A DNA stretch of 64,000 bases from assembly GCA_951804985.1 (NCBI GenBank), contig OX638132.1, positions 106,301,737 to 106,365,736 of the forward strand, read 5' to 3'. The DNA is from Dryomyza anilis (Eukaryota; Arthropoda; Insecta; Diptera; Dryomyzidae). Shown piece after piece: positions 57,101-64,000 of the stretch. A model generated the notes under the pieces. The model did not search any database. It worked only from the letters and a program-made list of their open reading frames with translations, and was not told the DNA's origin. Positions within the stretch are counted from its first letter, which is position 1, and each line of letters starts with the position of its first letter. Made by a program: the position numbers and the translations under genes.

Positions 57101-58906
57101 CTATAATAAGCAAGGTTTTTGGTTGATCTTACGAATGTTTTTTCTCGGTGTATGCTGTACCAATTTGAATTTCTTATTGCATCGTTAAAGTTAAACAAAA
57201 AATAGTAATGAATTTAATCTTAAAAATGTTGCTTATTATCTGTTAAAGATAAGATTTAAAAACGAACAGTACAGCCATTATGTTGAGTTTTGTTTTACAT
57301 GTCTTCATATTGTACCGCTGACATCGAGATAATCTTTAATCACTATGACTGCATAGTCGCATTACGATTTTCAAAAGCACTTTTAACATAAAACTACTTC
57401 AGAATAAGCATATTTATTAACTATCTTCTTTATTGAAGGCCACAGCCACCAGAACACACAGAAAACAGCAGTCTACTCAAGAAAAGTTACAGTACCATGC
57501 GCGAGAAGCTTAATAGTAAATACGACCATGTCCTGAAGCAACGCAGCCTTATTGTGGATGTGTTGTCCATTTTTTTTGGCATTGGCACCTGGGTCTGCAT
57601 CAATGGCACATTCATTCAGTTACCACTGCTCGTAGAGGAGGCGCCCGAAGGCTGGAGTCTGCCCTCTTATCTCAGCGTTATGGTGCAAATAGGAAATCTG
57701 GGACCAATCGCCTACACACTCATACAGCGCTTTGCGAAAGACAAAAAGAAGGACGCTAACATGATATACGGCCTGTTGGCCATTGGCACTATGTCATCTC
57801 TGCTCACGGCATTTTTCTACCAGAAGACTGCCTTTGTGTTCGGGCAGGAACACAGTGTGGCCCTGTTCGTGCTTACCATCTTCACAGCATTAAATGCTTG
57901 CACCAGTTCGGTGCTATTCATGCCATACATGGGCCGGTTTAAGGAAATCTACTTGGTGACATACTTCATTGGTGAAGGTCTGAGCGGACTGCTGCCGAGC
58001 GTTGTGGCGCTAATTCAAGGAATAGGTGGCACTGCTGAATGCGTGCTTAAAAATGTGACGGAAGCGGGCGTGGAAATCTTCGAGAAGTACACGCCACCTC
58101 CGCGTTTCGGCACCATGGAGTTCTTTATAATTGTCTTCGCATTAATGCTCTGCAGTTGCATAGGATTTACACTACTCGATCGTCTCAAGCTGGCTAAAAA
58201 GGAATATGCCGCTGTAAAGGTCTTAAACGGCAATGACTACATCTACGAACGTAAAGCCGTGTCACCCAGTAATGGTTTATCAGTGGACGCGGAGCCAGTG
58301 CCACTGGCCAATTCAGATTTAACGCCGATAATCTCCAAATACCGCTATCGATCCTTGTTATTTCTAATCTGCGTTGTGTCTTTCTTTAGCAACGGCATGT
58401 TGAACAGCATTCAGTCGTACTCGTGTTTGCCGTACGGTAGTCAGGCGTACCATTTGTCCGCCACGCTGAGTGTTATTGCGAATCCGGTTGCCTGTTTTCT
58501 AGCAGTTTTCCTGCCGCACACGTCGTTGCGCTCCATCACAACGCTTGCCGGCCTGGCGGCCGCTCTCACGGTTTATGTATTTGTGACGGCAATCATGAGT
58601 CCGATGCCACCATTACATGGAAGCACTGCTGGTTCAGTGCTTGTGGTAAGTAATATAGGATCTGATGTAGCTTTAAAGTTTCTAAACATTAAAACATTTC
58701 AGATCGGCACATGGACTTTACTCATCGGTCTCGTGAGCTATTTAAAGCTTTGCATTACGACAGTGATGCGTGCGCAGGGTGGGAAATCGCTGGTACTGAC
58801 TGGTGGTCTAACGCAACTGGGGTCGATGTTTGGCTCGTTGATCATATTCGGATTGATCAACTTCACCAACATCTTTCAAGCCTCTTACGAAGAAGATGAG
58901 TGCTAG
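54186..58906 (+). CDS. Riboflavin transporter (SLC52 family)
   Basis: Plasma-membrane carrier that imports riboflavin, the FMN/FAD precursor. The proposed structure is three coding exons: 54186-54301, 57439-58645 and 58703-58906, 508 residues. The last two are certain: GIGTWVCINGTFIQLPLLV, VMVQIGNLGPIAY, the FFSNGMLNSIQSYSCLPYG segment and IGTWTLLIGLVSYLK are SLC52 landmarks in the usual order, with about eleven hydrophobic segments and a cytoplasmic loop after residue 240 or so. Exon 1 is inferred: its ATG follows an in-frame TGA by 12 nt, it ends AG|GTAATT in phase 2, and exon 2 opens right at an AG acceptor with a stop just upstream. If it is not used, translation starts at the Met at 57497 (450 residues). 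The 57-nt intron 2 is stop-free in frame. A poly(A) signal lies near 59004. It resembles Drosophila Rift. Confidence 0.93.
55047..55934 (-). mobile_element. CACAGAAAAAA TIR element, copy 2, in transporter intron 1
   Basis: Ends CACAGAAAAAA / TTTTTTCTGTG. In inverted orientation it matches 45141-46035 along its length, including the LTQLIGPPAEVVKTDFG-coding part, here on the plus strand at about 55460-55500 with upstream stops. It lacks the GC-rich insert of the other copy. It lies within the proposed first intron of the riboflavin transporter. Confidence 0.85.
56021..56525. mobile_element. CGACA/TGTCG-rich element in transporter intron 1
   Basis: GCGACA and its complement TGTCGC recur at both ends (CGGCGACATACCGCCGACAC at the left; TGTCGTTGTCGCTTCGA and CACTGTCGCTGCGTCG at the right), giving loose inverted sub-termini. 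Composition differs sharply from the AT-rich intron around it. No frames. Confidence 0.5.
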
Positions 58907-59002
58907 TGTTCTCGAGTCAGGCAGTGTCTGAAGTGTTTTTTACTTAGTGTGATATTTAGTAGTTAGCTATTATTAAAGAACAAGAAGTTACTTTATATTT
59001 AA

Positions 59003-59012
59003 AATAAATAAA
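59003..59012 (+). terminator. Poly(A) signals between the convergent genes
   Basis: AATAAATAAA about 100 nt after the transporter stop codon. The convergent coiled-coil gene stops at 59122, so the two 3' UTRs share or nearly share this 215-bp gap. Confidence 0.7.
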
Positions 59013-59121
59013 GGTTTTAGTATCATAGACTTGCTTCGTTTATTTAACTTTGAGTCATTTCCAAATTTTACTTGAATATAAATTAACGGAATTAAGGTTC
59101 ATACACTTGATTTGTGGTTAT

Positions 59122-59950
59122 TCACACAGTGGGCGGCATACATTTGCTCTTTTTCTTTCCCGCAAACAGATCGTACTCGCTATCGTCATTGTCGCCCTCG
59201 TAGCCATTCTCCGACGAGTTATTAACGCCACCGCCACCATTTATGTCCACTACTGCAATTTCCTCTGTGGAACGGAAGTTGTCGAGACTGACCACACTGC
59301 TGCAACAGGATGCGTAGCGCGATGGATTGTCCATCTCCGTAATCGCATTGAACATGTTGATCTTGTGCTTTAGATTAATGTTAATCCCACCACCACCACT
59401 CCCACCAACTCCACCAGCGCCGCCAATCTCGCCAGAGTTGGACAGCTTATCGAAAAATGTGTCGATTTTTTCGAAGGACTCCTTTGCGCGCTTAAAGAGC
59501 ACAAGACTCTCTTTAAGGACGTGGCTTTCATTGAGTTTTTCAAAATTTTCTAAAATCTTACGTATGTCAACTTTGCTCTCAATGGCGAGCGTCGTTGGGG
59601 TTGTTGGACACATCTTTGGATTCGTCGTCTCTTTAGCGGCCTCAAATTCCTTAATGAGTTTTTTTATCTTCGTAATGCTTTCGTTCTTATCGTTATCTGT
59701 TTGTGGTAGAAGTAGAGACGAAGAGACTTCGTCAATTTCTTTTATGATGTCAACAGAATTCTGGATCACCTCATCATGTTGGTGGCGTAATTCTTTAAGA
59801 CGTTCCTTTAAGTCATTCAAGTACACTTCGACGCGTTGTGTGCGCAATGTTTCGGCGGGAACTGCAGAAAGATGAAAGCAATGCCGATCAGTACACCTCT
59901 TCAAACATGTAATGAAACAACTTACGAAATGGCATTTTAACGTTCTCCAT
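59122..59950 (-). CDS. Unrecognised coiled-coil protein, two exons
   Basis: Exon 1 at 59926-59950 encodes MENVKMPF and the first base of the next codon; a 64-nt GTAAGT-AG intron (59862-59925) leads into exon 2 at 59122-59861, giving 254 residues. I do not recognise the family. Residues about 12-65 are charged and heptad-like (VYLNDLKERLKELRHQ, DEVIQNSVDIIKEIDEV), predicting a coiled coil; a second helical segment follows (KILENFEKLNESHVLKES to IDTFFDKL). Then come a Gly-rich linker (GEIGGAGGVGGSGGGG), a Cys/Ser patch (YASCCSSVV), an acidic stretch and a basic GKKKSK tail. No signal peptide or membrane segment. It could be a small cytoskeletal, kinetochore or trafficking subunit, but nothing decides. 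Balanced codon use and the precise splice support a real gene. Confidence 0.86.
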
Positions 59951-60565
59951 TTTCACAAGATTATATGAGAATTTTGAATTTTGTAAATACTTATTTTTAT
60001 TTAGAAAATGTGTTATAAGTGGATATGACTACGAAAATTGACTCAATTTTCAAATAAAAAAATGTATAAAATTCTTTTTATTCAGATTCATAAGTTGTAT
60101 AGAATTATAATTCGAACTTGGTGCCCTATAGGATACATGAAATTTAATATATTGATTTATATGCTATTTTACAATTACAGGTCACATTTAACCGTTGTTA
60201 GTTGAACGTAAATATTATAACAGCTTTAAATAAATTGTCAGTTTTAACTTAATTTTGGTTACAATTTCTGATTCCAAAATTCACATATAGGGTATTAATT
60301 AAAATTACTTATACAGTTATGTACCTCACCTAAAAAAATGCAGGTACCAAAGCGGAATGGACATATATAAAATTCGCTTTAGTACCTTGATTATTTGTTA
60401 TGAACTTCATTGTTGATAGTATCTGTTTTTATGACTACAGATAAAATAATTTAATCTAATAAATGGAGTATTTTACAGCGACATAATTACAATTGTTTCA
60501 TATATTCATTAAAATTTGTTAATGTTTTATTTTTGCATTCAACAATTTTTGTATCTTTAGAATAA
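59951..60565. other. 5' flank of the coiled-coil gene and AT-rich DNA
   Basis: GCAGGTACCAAAGCG and CGCTTTAGTACCT (60341-60388) form a foldback pair around a short centre, possibly a small MITE. Otherwise nothing recognised. Confidence 0.4.
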
Positions 60566-60983
60566 CACAAACTGTTGCTGCAATCTTGCAGTAATATTGC
60601 TACATTGCATGTATTGTATATTGTTCATTAAATATTTCTGGAATATTGCAGCAATATATAAAACGCAATATTGTACAAAAAATATCTCTGCAATATTCCA
60701 GCAAGACAAAAGTATTTATTTGAAAAATTATTCAGACATATTTTACCAATAAATTAAAAATACATAAAAAAATATCAAATATACATTTTTATTAAAAATA
60801 ATAGATTTCATGCTGTTTTCAACAATATCATACGTGCATGCAACCACATTATCTTCTATAAAAGTTTAAAAAAATCATGTTAAAAAATAAGCAAATAAAA
60901 TATATATACATGATGGGGTTTGAGCCGGCATTTCCGGGTTATAAGCCCCGAATTCTCACCGTTACGCTATCAGTCTCATTTTT
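60566..60983 (-). mobile_element. Composite repeat: GCAATATTGC array plus tRNA-like module, copy 2
   Basis: 60566-60712 carries TTGCTGCAATCTTGCAGTAA and GCAATATTCCAGCAAG-type words as at 44806-44945. After an AT spacer, 60911-60979 on the minus strand contains A-box-like TAGCGTAACGGTGAGAATTC, a pairable GGGCTTATAACCC arm and B-box-like CGGCTCAAACCCC. The two tRNA-like modules have the same orientation and position in both copies but are quite diverged. Confidence 0.58.
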
Positions 60984-61028
60984 CACACAGCATTTTTTCA
61001 CAATATTAATACAAATAATATATTTGAG

Positions 61029-61453
61029 TAGGGCTGTGCGATTAATCAATTAATCAAAATATTGATTAATCAGAATCCTGATTAATCAATTAATCAAAAA
61101 CCCTGAATAATCAGAACCCTGATTAATTGATTAATCAGAATTTTGATTAATTGAAAATGAAACAATTTTATTCAACAACATTTGAACATTTTGTCAAATT
61201 AAATAAAGTGAACATTTATTTTTAAAATAATTAAAAAAATAAAAGGAAGTGTTTTAAATGTTCAAAAACCATATAGTAAAGTATTTTTAAATATTTCATG
61301 AAGAAGAAATTAATTAATCAGAAATTCGAATAATCAAAATGCAGATTAATCAATTAATCACAATTCTGATTAATCGATGTTCTGATTAATCGAAAATCTT
61401 AATTAATTTGGTTAATCAAGAAATTTGATTAATCGATTAATCGCACAGCCCTA
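61029..61453. mobile_element. hAT-type MITE with perfect 8-bp target duplication
   Basis: The TIR TAGGGCTGTGCGATTAATC is exact at both ends, and the element is flanked by TATTTGAG on each side (61021-61028 and 61454-61461). An 8-bp duplication and the A-GGGxTG-type TIR are hAT hallmarks. Sub-terminal zones are arrays of GATTAATC in both orientations; the centre is AT-rich and non-coding. An older relative lies at 16311. Confidence 0.93.
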
Positions 61454-62195
61454 TATTTGAGTTGAAACGGTAAGAAAATAAAAAAATCAAGTAGTGACTG
61501 AAAATATTGTTAGTACATGACACAGGGCTGTAGTAATAAATTCCACATTATCTAAAAAGGGCCCATAAATTCATATGTATACAATAATACTATAAATTCG
61601 TAAAAACATTCAACATTGCTACACGCATAGAAATATATTGTTATATCCGACAATATTTTAACAATACGCATGTTCAAAATAGATCCCATTATAATATTGT
61701 CATTTTATTGTCGGTTTTGAAAACGCGATTGTTAAATTTCAAAATTTATTGGATTGTTGCTGATAACATCGGATATTGTCATTGTGAAATAAAATGAAAT
61801 ATAGAATATATTTGACATAAAATATATTTATAAATTGCATATATTACTTACCAACAATATTTGTGGCCCTATAAAATTCCAGGCAGCAGTTTAACTAAGT
61901 TTACTGTGTGCCACCTATTCGCGTACCGGCAAGATTTGAAATGGTCTCGAACAGACTCAGTTCCCTATTCATTCTAGCAGCTGGAACGAGAACTATGCCT
62001 GTTGGAACATATAGAATATATTTGATATTTCAAAATATATTTATTAAGTTTATAAATTACTTACCAACATTATTTGTGGTGTGTCTAACGACATTTAAAA
62101 ATATCAAAAACAATAAATTATAAATGTTAGTTTGAATTGTTTTAGAAAACGGAGTTACCATATTTTTTTAATATAGTCTTCAAATAATCATATAT
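61454..62195 (-). other. Duplicated exon-like unit with GTAAGT donors
   Basis: On the minus strand, an about 70-bp segment containing GTTG|GTAAGTAAT occurs twice (61796-61866 and 62007-62079). Between them 61852-61998 behaves like an exon: preceded by TTCCAACAG and, in the frame joining it to the upstream donor (62065), reading IVLVPAARM then NRELSLFETISNLAGTRIGG-TQ and a stop. The peptide is not low-complexity, but I do not recognise it. 61617-61790 looks like the end of another TIR element (TACACGCATAGAAATATATT). Confidence 0.4.
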
Positions 62196-62574
62196 TGGGC
62201 GTTTTTTTTTATTAGTTGTGAACTGAGGTCGAACTGTCAAAAAATATCTGCGTTTGTTTTTAAACTCTGGACATTCAGAGTCAGTAGTTTGCGTTTGATT
62301 ATTCGCTCAGATTATCGAAGTCGGTTGTTCAGAACGAACAGACTCGACGTGCTCGATTCCATTTTATCGAGCTGGCTGAACAGTACTGATTTTGACGTTC
62401 ATTTTACTAGTCGAACTCAAGATTTCATACGAATTTGACAAATGGTGCTCAAGTTGTTTGTAATTTAAATCAGAGTCTTCACGTTGAGTTCAGTTTGCGT
62501 TCGACTCTGTCAATATTCGGAATATTCAGATCATGTTAAGAACTCTGCTCTGAAATGATTTACGAAAACGCCCA
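62196..62574. mobile_element. Possible TIR element (TGGGCGTTTT ends)
   Basis: TGGGCGTTTT at the left is mirrored by AAAACGCCCA at the right. The interior is rich in GTCGAACT/AGTTCGAC and ACTCTG/CAGAGT words in both orientations. No clear target duplication, hence the low confidence. Confidence 0.5.
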
Positions 62575-62930
62575 TTGTGAAATGTAACAATATATTTAAA
62601 AAATACAAATGAAATGGAGTAGATCTACTCCGATCAGACTAGAATGAGAACACTGACGTAAACAAAAATTTAGCTGTCAAAAATTACGAAAATTGGAGCC
62701 ACAACAAAATTGATGACAATTACATGACGACAAAAGGGAGCACAAAGCAGAATTGATGACAATCGATGCGTTTTTTGACGGAAAAATCAAAAACAAAAAG
62801 TGGTTTCCGAATTGTTTTTCTAAATCAAAAAGGAATTAGTCCTTAATTACATAGCCCACGGTTTTCGGTTTGGTTGATTCGTCTGTAGAGTTATTCTGTT
62901 TCAACTCTGGAACGATACTGAAATAACAAA
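62575..62930. other. Intergenic DNA upstream of a candidate micro-gene
   Basis: GAATTGATGACAAT / AAAATTGATGACAATTACAT are imperfect direct repeats at 62709-62762. It may contain the promoter of the candidate two-exon frame that follows. Confidence 0.35.
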
Positions 62931-63285
62931 ATGAAGCGACATCTGCAGCTTGGTATTAAACAGGTTAATTATACGTCATTATTACAGAAGTGCAATTAAG
63001 GATAACTACATTCAAATCGATTCCAAAATTATAATAAAAATTAATTTGTTCAAAATATCACCCCAGTGAATTGGATATCATATACTATTCCGATTGTTTT
63101 CTTTGAGTACCCCCCGTGTCTTAAAAATATATTTTCGGTTTCGATGGTCGTCATTCTTAATAATCGTAAAATAAGGTGTATTTCAGCTACTTTGTTCTAC
63201 TGTGCGAAAAATGCAGACAGTCGTCAGTCTAGTAAATGGTATCAAGGTGTTTGGATTCTTCTGCCAGTCGGAGGTGCTGAAATAA
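62931..63285 (+). CDS. Candidate two-exon micro-protein (hypothetical)
   Basis: The ATG at 62931 has a fly-like context (AACAAAATGA) and starts an 11-codon exon reading MKRHLQLGIKQ, ending CAG|GTTAAT. After a 223-nt interval an acceptor TATTTCAG precedes an exon (63187-63285) that continues in phase 0 as LLCSTVRKMQTVV and on to VFGFFCQSEVLK and TAA, 43 residues in all. AATAAA overlaps the stop and another lies near 63330. No family known. The alternative is a chance pairing, or a first exon whose true partner lies outside the window. Confidence 0.25.
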
Positions 63286-64000
63286 AACCATAAGCAGCGG
63301 ATAATATATTAAATTAAATTTGGTACAGCAAATAAAACTAATCATCTTATCTATTTTTATAATTAATTTTTAAGTGACTGTGCTATAAAATGCCAAAGTA
63401 TTATAGATACATTAACATGTAATAACTTTTGTGCCGAGTGAATCAATGAGGTGGAGTAGTGTCCAAAAGTGTAACCAGTAGATAACGGAGCCACAAGGGA
63501 GGCACAGAGATTATCAAGAACGTTAATGTGGTCAGGTATAATCCTTTCACCGACCGAATTCTATGTTCTGTGTAAAACTATTTTTGTTACATGTAGATTA
63601 TTATACGCATTGTTCTACCCTAGTATTTTATATTTCATTAATACGAGTGCAATGCATATCAACATTTCATATGATAACAGTAATGGCTATTAAAATTGAG
63701 AACAACTAAAAAAAAATATTTTAAAATTTTGAGACAAATTATAAAATTGAACGAATTTGAATTTGTTCAAGAGGGGAATTATTATGATGAAGAACTGTTT
63801 TATGAAATAAACCTAGGCAATACTTGGAAACTAAGTTTATATTTGTACACCTTTCAATAGGTGCATCGGAATTGCGATGCGTGACACTAAGAATGTTTTG
63901 GAAGATCAATAAAAAAATAAAATAAAACGGAAAATTAAAAAATTAGTTATAACCCAGGAAAATCTGTAGCTCTAATATGAGCGTTTAACAGTTTCGTTTC
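63286..64000. other. Right-end sequence, weak first-exon signals only
   Basis: GCTATAAAATG at about 63381 and a CAG|GTATAA donor at about 63535 could bracket a non-coding first exon (63410-63534), which is more balanced in composition than its surroundings. The remainder is AT-rich. Confidence 0.25.

Noticed and set aside
58015..58233. Short frame opposite the riboflavin transporter
   Set aside because: A complement-strand shadow of a well-supported coding exon.
59327..59875. 182-codon plus-strand frame opposite the coiled-coil gene
   Set aside because: A shadow of the minus-strand gene; its Pro/Ser-rich content is the complement of the Gly-rich linker and charged helices.
60911..60979. Intact tRNA gene on the minus strand
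   Set aside because: A- and B-box-like words are present, but the acceptor stem does not pair and it recurs within a repeat layout seen at 44806-45137.
1..64000. CRISPR arrays, prokaryotic operons, phage or plasmid modules
   Set aside because: The introns, poly(A) signals, pol III tRNA and fly-type genes and repeats show eukaryotic nuclear DNA; tandem arrays here have no unique equal-length spacers.
1..64000. Endogenous viral elements or LTR retrotransposons
   Set aside because: I found no LTR pairs, primer-binding sites, gag/protease/integrase motifs or viral replicase motifs; the only reverse transcriptase is of the non-LTR class.

Overview
This is a low-gene-density, AT-rich window of an insect nuclear genome, almost certainly a higher fly (Diptera: Schizophora). 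The evidence is short introns (52-66 nt) with GTAAG-type donors, proteins of fly type (Elongator subunit 6, two dicarboxylate carriers, a riboflavin transporter), a tRNA-Cys(GCA), and several relics of the (GTCY)n 'mini-me'/Helentron-like repeats typical of flies. The long repeat-filled intergenic stretches suggest a larger genome than Drosophila melanogaster, such as a tephritid or calyptrate fly, but the genus cannot be fixed from sequence alone.

Layout. 1-24,400 has no convincing protein gene. It is a patchwork of non-autonomous transposons (TIR elements, foldbacks, a tRNA-derived SINE in two copies, minisatellites) around three moderately GC-rich single-copy islands (about 6.4-7.4, 10.5-10.9 and 17.6-18.1 kb) that may be regulatory. 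A tRNA-Cys lies at 24,470-24,541 (-), followed by intronless Elp6 at 25,116-25,874 (-). 26.6-32.6 kb holds a CR1/Jockey-like non-LTR retrotransposon on the minus strand, apparently split by 4.5 kb of inserted DNA that includes a Helitron-type element. 33-46 kb is again transposon-rich, with one weak promoter/first-exon candidate near 33.8-34.1 kb. Two tandem mitochondrial dicarboxylate carrier genes with identical exon phases occupy 46.9-50.0 kb. The riboflavin transporter runs from 54.2 to 58.9 kb if an upstream coding exon that I reconstructed is right, and it converges on an unrecognised coiled-coil gene at 59.1-59.95 kb (-). 60-64 kb holds more repeats, a hAT-type MITE with a perfect 8-bp target duplication, a duplicated exon-like unit on the minus strand, and a candidate two-exon micro-gene.

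How the genes relate. There is no operon-like organisation. The carriers move dicarboxylates across the mitochondrial inner membrane, Elp6 belongs to the Elongator tRNA-modification complex, and the riboflavin transporter supplies the FMN/FAD precursor. They are neighbours rather than one pathway. The carriers are a tandem duplication, and the riboflavin transporter and coiled-coil gene are tail-to-tail with 215 bp between stop codons.

Most notable points: a hidden first coding exon and a stop-free in-frame 57-nt intron in the riboflavin transporter; TIR element families carrying protein-like segments conserved between copies; a 20-bp duplication flanking the insertion that splits the retrotransposon; a tRNA-derived SINE family; and composite repeats carrying degenerate tRNA-like modules.
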